DNA of 7,350 nt. It comes from Clostridiales bacterium. Lineage in GTDB: Bacteria; Bacillota; Clostridia; Christensenellales; CAG-138. The DNA is taken from assembly GCA_009783775.1 (NCBI GenBank), contig WRCT01000088.1:1-7350 (forward strand), written 5' to 3'. The position numbers were made by a program, and so were the translations under genes. The notes beneath the pieces are model-generated. The model worked only from the letters and a program-made list of their open reading frames with translations, had not been told where the DNA came from and ran no database searches. Shown one piece after another: positions 1-4,913 of the stretch (position 1 is its first letter; each line of letters starts with the position of its first letter).

Positions 1-536
1 ATCAGCATGGACACGCCGTTGCCGACGCCCTTCTCCGTGATCCGCTCGCCCAGCCACATCAGGAAGGCTGTGCCGGCGGCGGAGGCGATGCAGATGTTCG
101 CGTAGGCCCACCACTTCGGCTCGGTGGTCACGATGTTCTGACCGAAGGTGATGATGATCGAGAAGGACTGCACAATGGCGAGCGCGACACCGACGTAGCG
201 GGTGATCTGCTCGATCTTTTCGCGGCCGCCCTCTTCTTTGCTCATGCGCTCTAACGAGGGAATGGCGATCGTGAGCAGCTGCATGACGATCGAGCCCGTA
301 ATGTAGGGCGAGATACCCATGGCAAAGAGCGTGAACTGGGAGAAAGCCGAGCCGGAGAGCATATCGAGGAAGTCAAAGAGCGCCATGCCGGAAATGGAGT
401 TCCGCCAAACGTCAACGTCGATGCCCGGGATGGGAATCGCGCTGCCCAAACGGTAGACGACCAGCAGCAGCAGCGTGATTAGTATCTTGCGCCGCAGCTC
501 ACGGATCTTAAAAGCGTTGACAAATGTTGTAAACAT
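1..536 (-). CDS. secY: Protein translocase subunit SecY, N-terminal part (cut by window edge)
   Basis: SecY is the channel-forming subunit of the SecYEG translocon in the cytoplasmic membrane. It passes unfolded proteins across, or into, the membrane. The first 178 codons are present and the 3' end lies beyond the left edge. The protein opens with a short basic cytoplasmic segment (FKIRELRRKI, about residues 9-18). TM1 follows, rich in Leu and Val (about 19-32), then the plug region after the PIPGID motif, TM2 containing FAMGISPYITGSIVMQLL, a charged cytoplasmic loop (SKEEGGREKI) and two more hydrophobic stretches. It ends in the conserved ITEKGVGNGVSML segment. The ATG start at 534-536 shares one base with the rplO stop (TAATG), and only a weak GAGG site (544-547) precedes it, so translation is probably coupled to rplO. 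As is usual, it is distal in the spc operon. Identity is certain; completeness cannot be judged. Confidence 0.98.
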   Translation of the reverse strand, partial: MFTTFVNAFKIRELRRKILITLLLLVVYRLGSAIPIPGIDVDVWRNSISGMALFDFLDMLSGSAFSQFTLFAMGISPYITGSIVMQLLTIAIPSLERMSKEEGGREKIEQITRYVGVALAIVQSFSIIITFGQNIVTTEPKWWAYANICIASAAGTAFLMWLGERITEKGVGNGVSML

Positions 537-976
537 TATACTACCTCAACACTTCCGCCTGCGTTCACAATGGCTTGCTCGGCGGACTTGGAGAATTTCG
601 CCGCCTTGACCGACAGTTTCTTTGTCAGTTCGCCGTTGCCCAGGACCTTCAGGCCGTTTTTCTCAATCTTGGCGATCATGCCCGATTTCTTGAGCATTTC
701 TGCCGAAACCTCTGTGCCGTTATCCAGCTTGTTCAGGTCGGAAATATTGATGATTGTGTATTCCTTGGCCCAGATGTTGACAAAGCCGCGCTTGGGTAGC
801 CGGCGTGCCAAAGGCATCTGTCCGCCTTCGAAACCGTTTTTCTTGCTGCCGCCGCGGGCAATCTGGCCTTTATGGCCTTTTCCCGCGGTTTTGCCCGTGC
901 CCGAACCGGGGCCGCGGCCTAAACGCTTGGGCGCCTTGGTCGAGCCGGGGGCGGGTTGTAAGTCGTGAAGTCTCAT
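536..976 (-). CDS. rplO: 50S ribosomal protein L15
   Basis: L15 is a late-assembling large-subunit protein that binds 23S rRNA. The 146-residue product is of normal length. Its basic, Gly-rich N-terminal arm has the family pattern LQPAPGSTKAPKRLGRGPGSG (about residues 6-26), then GKTAGKGHKGQ and FEGGQMPLARRLPKRGF (49-65). A globular C-terminal domain ends in GGSVEVV. The ATG at 974-976 lies one base after the rpmD stop. Its AGGAGGT ribosome binding site (981-987) is formed by the last codons of rpmD, so the two genes are translationally linked. The TAA stop overlaps the secY ATG by one base. The very GC-rich stretch near 930-960 is ordinary L15 coding sequence for the Gly/Pro arm. Confidence 0.99.
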   Translation of the reverse strand: MRLHDLQPAPGSTKAPKRLGRGPGSGTGKTAGKGHKGQIARGGSKKNGFEGGQMPLARRLPKRGFVNIWAKEYTIINISDLNKLDNGTEVSAEMLKKSGMIAKIEKNGLKVLGNGELTKKLSVKAAKFSKSAEQAIVNAGGSVEVV

Positions 977-977
977 A

Positions 978-1163
978 TTAACCTCCTAATTCCTCGACCT
1001 TGATCAGATGTTTTACCTTGAAAATCTGACCGCGCACGCAGGCGTTGTCCGGTTTTTCCACGGTATGGTTCATCTTGCGCAGGCCGAGCGCCTTAATGGT
1101 CGCCTGCTGATCCTTCAGCGAGGAGATGGGGCTCTTGACGAGCGTGATTTTCAGCGTTGCCAT
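978..1163 (-). CDS. rpmD: 50S ribosomal protein L30
   Basis: L30 is a small single-domain protein of the large subunit that contacts 23S rRNA. The 61-residue product matches the usual bacterial length and pattern: LKITLVKSPISSLKDQQATI at the N-terminus, LGLRKMNHTVEKPDN in the middle (about 26-40), and VRGQIFKVKHLIKVEEL near the end. The ATG at 1161-1163 is preceded by TTAGGAGGC, which overlaps the rpsE stop codon. The last codons (Leu-Gly-Gly) double as the Shine-Dalgarno sequence of rplO. L30 is absent from some bacterial lineages, so its presence is mildly informative about taxonomy. Confidence 0.98.
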   Translation of the reverse strand: MATLKITLVKSPISSLKDQQATIKALGLRKMNHTVEKPDNACVRGQIFKVKHLIKVEELGG

Positions 1164-1175
1164 CGAAAAAGCCTC

Positions 1176-1691
1176 CTAACTTCTGATTTCTTCTACGGTC
1201 TTGCCGCGAAGGGCCGCGATCTGCTCCGCCGTGCGCAGCTGCTTTAAGCCGTCGAGTGTGGCCTTGACGCAGTTGCCCGGGTTGTTGGAGCCGTAGGACT
1301 TGGTGCGGATGTCCTTGATACCCGCCATTTCCAGGACCGCGCGGACGGGGCCGCCCGCGATAACGCCGGTACCCTCTTCGGCCGGCAGCATACGCACATG
1401 GCCTTTGCCGAAACGGCCTTCGACCTGGTGCGGGATCGTGGTGCCGACCACGGGGATCTCGGTCATGTGACGCTTGGCGTCCTCGATACCCTTGCGCACG
1501 GCCTCGGGAATTTCCGCTGCCTTGCCCAAGCCGACGCCCACCTTGCCGTTTTCGTTGCCGACGACCATGAGCGCGGTGAAACGGAAGTTCTTGCCGCCCT
1601 TGACAACCTTCGCAACGCGATTGATGTAAACCAGGCGTTCTTTGAACTCGGGCGCTTCCCTTTCAAACTTTCTGTTATCTCTATCCCTCAT
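1176..1691 (-). CDS. rpsE: 30S ribosomal protein S5
   Basis: S5 is a small-subunit protein at the mRNA entry side. It takes part in decoding fidelity and mRNA unwinding, and its N-terminal loop is where spectinomycin resistance mutations arise. The 171 residues show the double-stranded-RNA-binding fold: RVAKVVKGGKNFRFTALMVVG (about 25-45, including the spectinomycin loop), GKVGVGLGKAAEIPEAVRKGI (49-69), then the C-terminal domain with GTGVIAGGPVRAVLEMAGI (107-125) and KSYGSNNPGN (131-140). The loop looks like the common family sequence; no resistance change is recognisable by eye. The ATG at 1689-1691 follows AAGGAGGAACGAC, and the rplR stop overlaps this ribosome binding site. The stop codon is TAG. 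Confidence 0.99.
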   Translation of the reverse strand: MRDRDNRKFEREAPEFKERLVYINRVAKVVKGGKNFRFTALMVVGNENGKVGVGLGKAAEIPEAVRKGIEDAKRHMTEIPVVGTTIPHQVEGRFGKGHVRMLPAEEGTGVIAGGPVRAVLEMAGIKDIRTKSYGSNNPGNCVKATLDGLKQLRTAEQIAALRGKTVEEIRS

Positions 1692-1702
1692 GTCGTTCCT
1701 CC

Positions 1703-2071
1703 TTAAAAGTCAAGGCCCGCTTCTCTCGCGCCTTGCGCCACCGCTTCCACACGACCCGTGTAGAGGTAGCCGCCGCGATCGAACACAACCTTGGACACGC
1801 CTTTTTCCTTCGCGCGCTCGCCGATCAGTTTGCCGACGAGTTTCGCCTGCTCCTGCTTTTTGAGGCCCGCGAGTTTGCCCTTGAGCGCCGCGTCCAGCGT
1901 GGAAGCAGCGGCCAGGGTGTTGCCGGTTTCATCGTTGATGACCTGCGCATAGATGTGGTTTGTGGAACGGTACACGTTGAGACGCGGACGTTCGCCGGTG
2001 CCGATCAAGGTCTTGCGTTGCCGCCAATGACGGTTCTTGCGGACTGTGTTTTTGTCTTGTTTCTTTAACAT
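1703..2071 (-). CDS. rplR: 50S ribosomal protein L18
   Basis: L18 binds 5S rRNA and, with L5, installs it in the central protuberance of the large subunit. The product has 122 residues, normal for bacteria. It has a basic N-terminal tail (RKNRHWRQRK, 11-20), the motif GERPRLNVYRSTNHIYAQVI (26-45), and the C-terminal signature VVFDRGGYLYTGRVEA (95-110) ending in AREAGLDF. The ATG (2069-2071) has AAGGAGTGACAGGCG just upstream. The gap to rplF is 18 nt. Its partner L5, encoded in the same operon, carries the unusual N-terminal extension described separately. L18 itself shows nothing odd. Confidence 0.99.
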   Translation of the reverse strand: MLKKQDKNTVRKNRHWRQRKTLIGTGERPRLNVYRSTNHIYAQVINDETGNTLAAASTLDAALKGKLAGLKKQEQAKLVGKLIGERAKEKGVSKVVFDRGGYLYTGRVEAVAQGAREAGLDF

Positions 2072-2089
2072 CGCCTGTCACTCCTTCCT

Positions 2090-2632
2090 TTATTTCTTGC
2101 TGGTCTTGCCTTCCTTGCGGCGGACATATTCGCCCTCATAGCGGATACCCTTGCCCTTGTAGGGCTCCGGCGGCCGTGTGATGCGAATGTCGGCAGCCAT
2201 CTGGCCGACCAGTTGCTTGTCGATTCCCTTGACGGTGATACGCGTGGGGGCGGGCACTTCAAAGCTGATACCCTCGGGCGCCTTGAACTCGACGGGGTGT
2301 GAGTAGCCCACGTTGACCACCAGCGTGCTGCCGTTGAGCGTCGCCTTGTAACCGACGCCGACGATCTCCAGCTTTTTCTCATAGCCGTTTGTCACGCCGA
2401 CCACCATGTTGTTGATCAGCGAACGTGTGAGACCGTGCAGGGCGCGGTGCTGTTTGTTGTCGCTGGGACGCTTGACCAAGAGCTGACCGTCGGTCTGCTC
2501 CAATTGCATCTCCGGCGAAACCTTTTGTGACAGGGTGCCCTTGGGGCCCTTCACAGTCACAACACTTTGGTCGTCAACCGTGATTGTCACTCCGGCGCCG
2601 ACGGCGACCGGAAGTTTTCCGATTCTTGACAT
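2090..2632 (-). CDS. rplF: 50S ribosomal protein L6
   Basis: L6 sits near the factor-binding site of the large subunit and contacts the sarcin-ricin loop region of 23S rRNA. The 180 residues form the usual two repeated alpha/beta domains: an N-terminal half starting MSRIGKLPVAV with VTVKGPKGTL (about 25-34), and a C-terminal half with GVGYKATLNG and the family signature RPPEPYKGKGIRYEGE (about 153-168), closing in a Lys-rich tail. The ATG (2630-2632) has a strong AGGAGGAAGAA site. It is preceded by the only large gap in the cluster (84 nt), which holds the heptamer array and the hairpin repeat. The ribosome binding site itself is intact, so translation initiation should not depend on the inserted sequence. 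Confidence 0.99.
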   Translation of the reverse strand: MSRIGKLPVAVGAGVTITVDDQSVVTVKGPKGTLSQKVSPEMQLEQTDGQLLVKRPSDNKQHRALHGLTRSLINNMVVGVTNGYEKKLEIVGVGYKATLNGSTLVVNVGYSHPVEFKAPEGISFEVPAPTRITVKGIDKQLVGQMAADIRITRPPEPYKGKGIRYEGEYVRRKEGKTSKK

Positions 2633-2716
2633 TTCTTCCTCCTGTTATCGTTGGTTCACGGCGGGAGCAAGCCCCCGCCCTACGGGAATTACGCATTGCG
2701 CATTACGCATTACGCA
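2633..2716 (-). other. Enlarged rpsH-rplF intergenic gap with composite repeat
   Basis: This 84-nt spacer is about four times longer than any other gap in the window (1 to 22 nt elsewhere). Read along the transcript, it starts inside a GTAATGC heptamer array. It continues through CC into a 25-bp hairpin-forming repeat, and ends with about 26 nt containing the rplF ribosome binding site. The heptamer plus hairpin block accounts for about 60 nt, which is roughly the excess over a normal gap. No promoter and no U-run after the hairpin are visible. I infer insertion of a small repetitive element between two co-transcribed genes. Confidence 0.85.
2659..2683 (-). repeat. 25-bp palindromic repeat, intergenic copy
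   Basis: This copy is identical over all 25 bases to 3895-3919 inside rplE, and lies in the same orientation. On the transcript it reads GTAG followed by arms GGCGGGGG and CUCCCGCC around a CUUG loop. That gives an 8-bp stem with one G-U pair (stem-loop at 2660-2679). On the opposite strand the G-U pair becomes an A-C mismatch, so the fold is better in the transcribed RNA. No U-tract follows, so it is not an intrinsic terminator. It resembles REP-type interspersed palindromes. I have an unverified memory of similar GTAGGGCGGGGGCTTG sequences in Clostridia genomes. Confidence 0.88.
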
Positions 2717-2720
2717 TTAC
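2686..2720 (-). repeat. Heptamer tandem array (GTAATGC)5 touching the rpsH stop
   Basis: Five consecutive 7-nt units read along the transcript as GTAATGC, GTAATGC, GTAATGC, GCAATGC and GTAATTC: three exact copies and two with single changes. The first unit begins at the last base of the S8 Trp codon and contains the rpsH TAA stop, so the array begins exactly at the end of the gene. Two bases (CC) separate it from the 25-bp hairpin repeat, suggesting that the two are parts of one composite element. The units are far too short for a CRISPR array. Confidence 0.9.
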
Positions 2721-3109
2721 CAGACGTAGGCCAATACCTCGCCGCCTACGCCAAGCTTGCGCGCTTCACGATCCGTCATAACCCCGTGCGAGGTCGATAC
2801 GACCGCGATCCCCATGCCGTTTAAGACTCTGGGCATCTCGTCCTTGCGGGCGTAGACGCGCAGCCCCGGGCGGGACACGCGCTTGATGCCGACGATGACG
2901 CGCTGCTTGTTCTTGCCGTATTTCAGCTTGATGCGGATAATCTTTTCGATCCCGTTTTCCACCAGCTCAAAGCCCTTGATATACCCTTCGTCGAGCAGGA
3001 TCTGCGCAATGGCTTTCTTGATCTGCGAGGACGGCACGTCGACCGTGTCGTGCTTGGCGATCAAAGCGTTGCGGATTCTGGTCAGCATATCTGCAATGGT
3101 GTCTGTCAT
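2717..3109 (-). CDS. rpsH: 30S ribosomal protein S8
   Basis: S8 is a primary 16S rRNA-binding protein of the small-subunit platform. In E. coli it is also the translational repressor of the spc operon. The 130-residue product is near the usual length. It opens MTDTIADMLTRIRNA and has SRPGLRVY (79-86). Near its end is the RNA-binding signature VVSTSHGVMTDREAR (103-117), and it finishes with GGEVLAYVW, the expected C-terminus. The ATG (3107-3109) follows AGAGGAGGAATTAAGCT, and the rpsZ stop overlaps this site. The TAA stop lies inside the heptamer array, yet the C-terminus is intact. After the stop, the same frame stays open for 23 codons to a TAA at 2645-2647. Confidence 0.99.
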   Translation of the reverse strand: MTDTIADMLTRIRNALIAKHDTVDVPSSQIKKAIAQILLDEGYIKGFELVENGIEKIIRIKLKYGKNKQRVIVGIKRVSRPGLRVYARKDEMPRVLNGMGIAVVSTSHGVMTDREARKLGVGGEVLAYVW

Positions 3110-3124
3110 AGCTTAATTCCTCCT

Positions 3125-3310
3125 CTACCAGCTTGCCTTACGCACGCCGGGGATATTGCCCTTGTGCGCCTCGTTGCGGAAACAAATGCGGCAGATACCG
3201 AACTTGCGCAGCACGGAATGCGGACGGCCACAGATGCGGCAGCGGGTGTAAGCACGCGTGCTGAACTTGGGCGTCGCCTGCTGCTTGAGTTTCATGCTTG
3301 TCTTTGCCAT
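3125..3310 (-). CDS. rpsZ: 30S ribosomal protein S14, zinc-binding type Z
   Basis: S14 binds 16S rRNA in the head of the small subunit and is needed late in assembly. This is the short, 61-residue, zinc-containing form (also named rpsN). It has four cysteines in a CxxC...CxxC arrangement, CRICGRP at 24-30 and CRICFRN at 40-46, which coordinate one Zn ion in the family. The C-terminus GNIPGVRKASW is typical. Many Firmicutes also keep a zinc-free paralogue elsewhere for zinc starvation, which cannot be judged from this window. The ATG (3308-3310) follows GCAGGAGGAAAGT, 15 nt after the rplE stop. The stop codon is TAG. Confidence 0.99.
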   Translation of the reverse strand: MAKTSMKLKQQATPKFSTRAYTRCRICGRPHSVLRKFGICRICFRNEAHKGNIPGVRKASW

Positions 3311-3325
3311 ACTTTCCTCCTGCCT

Positions 3326-4165
3326 CTATTCGTGCGTCGCGAACGGCATACCGAGCAAGCCCAGCAATGCTTTCGCCTCTTCGTCGGTCTTGGCGCTCGT
3401 CACGAACACAACGTTCATGCCGCGAATCTTCTCGACGTCGTCATAGTTGATCTCCGGAAAGATCAGCTGTTCCTTGACGCCCATCGCGTAGTTGCCCCTG
3501 CCGTCAAACGCCTTGTCGGACACGCCGCGAAAGTCGCGTACGCGCGGCAGCACGATGTTGAGGAACTTGTCGGCAAAGGAGTACATACGCTCGCCGCGCA
3601 GGGTGACCTTCGCGCCGACGCTCATGCCCGTGCGCAGCTTAAAGTTCGCGACGGACTTCTTGGCCTTGGTGATGATGGCCTTTTGGCCCGCGATCTGGCC
3701 CAGTTCCTTGGCGGCGGCGTCTAACCCCTTCGGGTTGTCCTTCTCGACACCCAGGCCCATGTTGATGATGATCTTCTCGAGCTTGGGGATCTGATTGACG
3801 TTTTGGTAACCGAAACGCTCTTTGAGCGCCGGAGCCGTCTCTTTCTGATACTTTTCCTTCAGTCGGGGAAGGGCCTTGGCTTGGACTGCCTTGGCGGCGG
3901 GAGCAAGCCCCCGCCCTACTTCGGCCTCTGCCTTGGGCTCCGCTGCTTTCTTGGGCGCGGCGGCCTTCTTGGGCGCGGCCTCGGCTTTTTCAGCCTTGGG
4001 CTCTGCGGCCTTCTTGGGCGCTGCCTTTTTCGGCGCGGCTTCGGCTTTTTCCGCCTTGGGTTCCGCTGCCTTCTTCGCAGCGGGTTTCTTTGGCGCGGCC
4101 TTGGGCTTTTCGGCCTTGGGCTCTGTCACTTCCACCGGAGCCGTGGTTTCTTCTATGTTCGCCAC
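3326..4165 (-). CDS. rplE: 50S ribosomal protein L5 with long repetitive N-terminal extension
   Basis: L5 binds 5S rRNA with L18 in the central protuberance. It contacts P-site tRNA and forms an inter-subunit bridge with S13. The product has 279 residues against about 180 for normal bacterial L5. The canonical protein begins at about residue 100 (LPRLKEKYQKETAPALKERFG) and continues with IPKLEKIIINMGLG (126-139), KSVANFKLRTGMSVGAKVTLRG (within 170-191) and FPEINYDDVEKIRGM (236-250). Residues 1-99 are extra: low complexity, Ala/Lys/Pro/Glu-rich, in about 20-residue repeats, followed by VGRGLAPA (83-90), which is encoded by a palindromic repeat. The start is GTG (4163-4165), the only non-ATG start among the complete genes. 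It has a well-placed GGGAGGAAAG site. Start codons near the core are absent: the first in-frame Met is residue 136, inside conserved L5 sequence. The extension is therefore almost certainly translated. Gaps to rplX and rpsZ are 22 and 15 nt; the stop is TAG. Confidence 0.98.
   Translation of the reverse strand: MANIEETTAPVEVTEPKAEKPKAAPKKPAAKKAAEPKAEKAEAAPKKAAPKKAAEPKAEKAEAAPKKAAAPKKAAEPKAEAEVGRGLAPAAKAVQAKALPRLKEKYQKETAPALKERFGYQNVNQIPKLEKIIINMGLGVEKDNPKGLDAAAKELGQIAGQKAIITKAKKSVANFKLRTGMSVGAKVTLRGERMYSFADKFLNIVLPRVRDFRGVSDKAFDGRGNYAMGVKEQLIFPEINYDDVEKIRGMNVVFVTSAKTDEEAKALLGLLGMPFATHE
3895..3919 (-). repeat. 25-bp palindromic repeat, copy inside rplE coding sequence
   Basis: This sequence is identical to 2659-2683, with the same orientation relative to transcription. 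Its stem-loop occupies 3896-3915. Within rplE it is read in frame as Val-Gly-Arg-Gly-Leu-Ala-Pro-Ala (residues 83-90), which breaks the surrounding Ala/Lys/Pro/Glu pattern. Removing 24 nt would join AEPKAEAE to AKAVQAKAL and restore a smooth low-complexity sequence. This fits an in-frame insertion into the third peptide repeat. Coding-region palindromes of this sort recall the Rickettsia palindromic elements, although no relationship is claimed. Confidence 0.88.
3923..4129 (-). repeat. Tandem peptide repeats coding for the L5 extension
   Basis: The N-terminal extension of L5 contains two near-perfect units, residues 31-50 and 51-71, each KKAAEPKAEKAEAAPKKAAP (the second has one extra Ala). 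A truncated third unit follows (72-82, KKAAEPKAEAE), and a degenerate unit precedes them (about 13-30). At the DNA level the two full units (4016-4075 and 3953-4015) differ in 8 of 20 aligned codons, all synonymous, plus one Ala codon inserted. The balanced Lys and Glu content suggests a flexible, unstructured or partly helical tail. Function unknown. Confidence 0.9.
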
Positions 4166-4172
4166 TTAATGC

Positions 4173-4181
4173 TTTCCTCCC
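4173..4181 (-). promoter_or_regulatory. Ribosome binding site deciding the GTG start of rplE
   Basis: The transcript reads GGGAGGAAA here, with the GGAGG core 10 nt before the GTG at 4163-4165. No comparable site precedes the later in-frame GTG codons at residues 11 and 13, and none exists near the start of the conserved L5 core. This supports translation of the whole N-terminal extension. Confidence 0.85.
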
Positions 4182-4187
4182 TCTTCC

Positions 4188-4514
4188 TTAATCAATGTCT
4201 TTTCCGCAGACGGAACAGACGCGTAAACTCTTGGTCTTGCCGACCTCGGCCAATCTGTGCTTGGCCTTGGTGGGTTTGTTGCACTTGGGGCAAATGAGCT
4301 GCACATTGCTCACGTTCACCGGACCCTCTTTTTGGATCCGGCCGCCCGCCTCGCCCTGACGGCGCGGTTTGACATGGCGGGTGACGAGGTTTACATTGTG
4401 AATCGTGACCCGTTCCTTGTCCGGCTCGGATACCAGGATCTTGCCCTTTTTGCCCTTATCGGCGCCCGTTATCACGAGGACGGTGTCGCCTTTTTTTACG
4501 TTCAGTTTGCTCAT
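4188..4514 (-). CDS. rplX: 50S ribosomal protein L24
   Basis: L24 initiates large-subunit assembly by binding near the 5' end of 23S rRNA. The 108 residues comprise an N-terminal KOW-type domain (KKGDTVLVITGADKGKKGKI, about 7-26, then VNLVTRHVKP at 41-50) and a C-terminal ribbon. The ribbon has two CxxC pairs, at Cys75/Cys78 and Cys100/Cys103, a layout common in Firmicutes L24 and consistent with zinc binding. The start chosen is the ATG at 4512-4514, preceded by AAGGAGGAGGCAAGCC. The same frame is open further upstream, but that part lies out of frame within rplN and has no L24 character. The TAA stop is followed by the 22-nt gap with the rplE ribosome binding site. Confidence 0.99.
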   Translation of the reverse strand: MSKLNVKKGDTVLVITGADKGKKGKILVSEPDKERVTIHNVNLVTRHVKPRRQGEAGGRIQKEGPVNVSNVQLICPKCNKPTKAKHRLAEVGKTKSLRVCSVCGKDID

Positions 4515-4528
4515 GGCTTGCCTCCTCC

Positions 4529-4897
4529 TTACAGCACTTCCGGCGCCAGCGAGACGATCTTCATATAATCCTTCTCGCGCAGTTCTCTCGCGACCGGCCC
4601 GAAGATACGGGTGCCGCGCGGCTGCTTGGCGTCGTTGATGATGACGGCCGCATTGTCGTCGAACCGGATATGGCTGCCGTCGGGACGGGCCGTGCTGGCC
4701 ACGGTGCGGACGATAACCGCCCGAACCACTTCCTTTTTCTTGACGGCGCCGCCCGGGGACGCGCTTTTGACCGTGGCGACGATGATGTCGCCGATACCGG
4801 CGGACTTGACCACGCTGCCGCCCAGATTGCGGATACACATGATTTCTTTCGCGCCGCTGTTGTCGGCCACTTTTAACCTGGTTTGAGGTTGAATCAT
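4529..4897 (-). CDS. rplN: 50S ribosomal protein L14
   Basis: L14 is a highly conserved beta-barrel protein of the large subunit. It lies at the interface near bridge B8, next to L19, and is the target of the silencing factor RsfS. The 122-residue length is exactly typical. Signatures include the N-terminal MIQPQTRLKVADNSGAKEI, GDIIVATVKSASPGG (36-50), DGSHIRFDDNAAVIIN (73-88) and GTRIFGPVARELR (95-107). The ATG (4895-4897) follows GGGGAGGAACGAGCA. As first gene of the spc block, it lies only 16 nt after rpsQ. No promoter or terminator is visible in between, so S10 and spc genes appear to be one transcript here. Confidence 0.99.
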   Translation of the reverse strand: MIQPQTRLKVADNSGAKEIMCIRNLGGSVVKSAGIGDIIVATVKSASPGGAVKKKEVVRAVIVRTVASTARPDGSHIRFDDNAAVIINDAKQPRGTRIFGPVARELREKDYMKIVSLAPEVL

Positions 4898-4913
4898 TGC
4901 TCGTTCCTCCCCG

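Noticed and set aside
537..542. TATAAT -10 box just before secY on the minus strand
   Set aside because: It is made by the rplO Val and stop codons. There is no TTGACA-like hexamer at about 17 nt spacing, so chance is the simpler explanation.
925..965. Third copy of the GC-rich palindromic repeat in rplO
   Set aside because: There is only superficial similarity. The bases encode the conserved Gly/Pro-rich arm of L15 and do not match the 25-mer.
2660..2679. Intrinsic transcription terminator
   Set aside because: The GC-rich stem is not followed by a U-run on either strand, and essential spc genes lie downstream.
2686..2720. CRISPR array
   Set aside because: Seven-base tandem units without spacers are not a CRISPR arrangement.
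3050..3724. Long plus-strand open frame (224 codons) opposite rpsH, rpsZ and rplE
   Set aside because: It is a mirror of three well-supported ribosomal genes, has no recognisable protein features and spans their boundaries.
4130..4200. S8 repressor-binding hairpin at the rplX-rplE junction as in the E. coli spc operon
   Set aside because: No stem-loop resembling the 16S rRNA S8 site could be recognised around the rplE start. The question needs a structural search.
4515..4838. Extended N-terminus for L24 reaching back into rplN
   Set aside because: The frame is open, but the residues are Arg/Gly-rich out-of-frame L14 sequence. A strong ribosome binding site sits directly before the ATG at 4512-4514.
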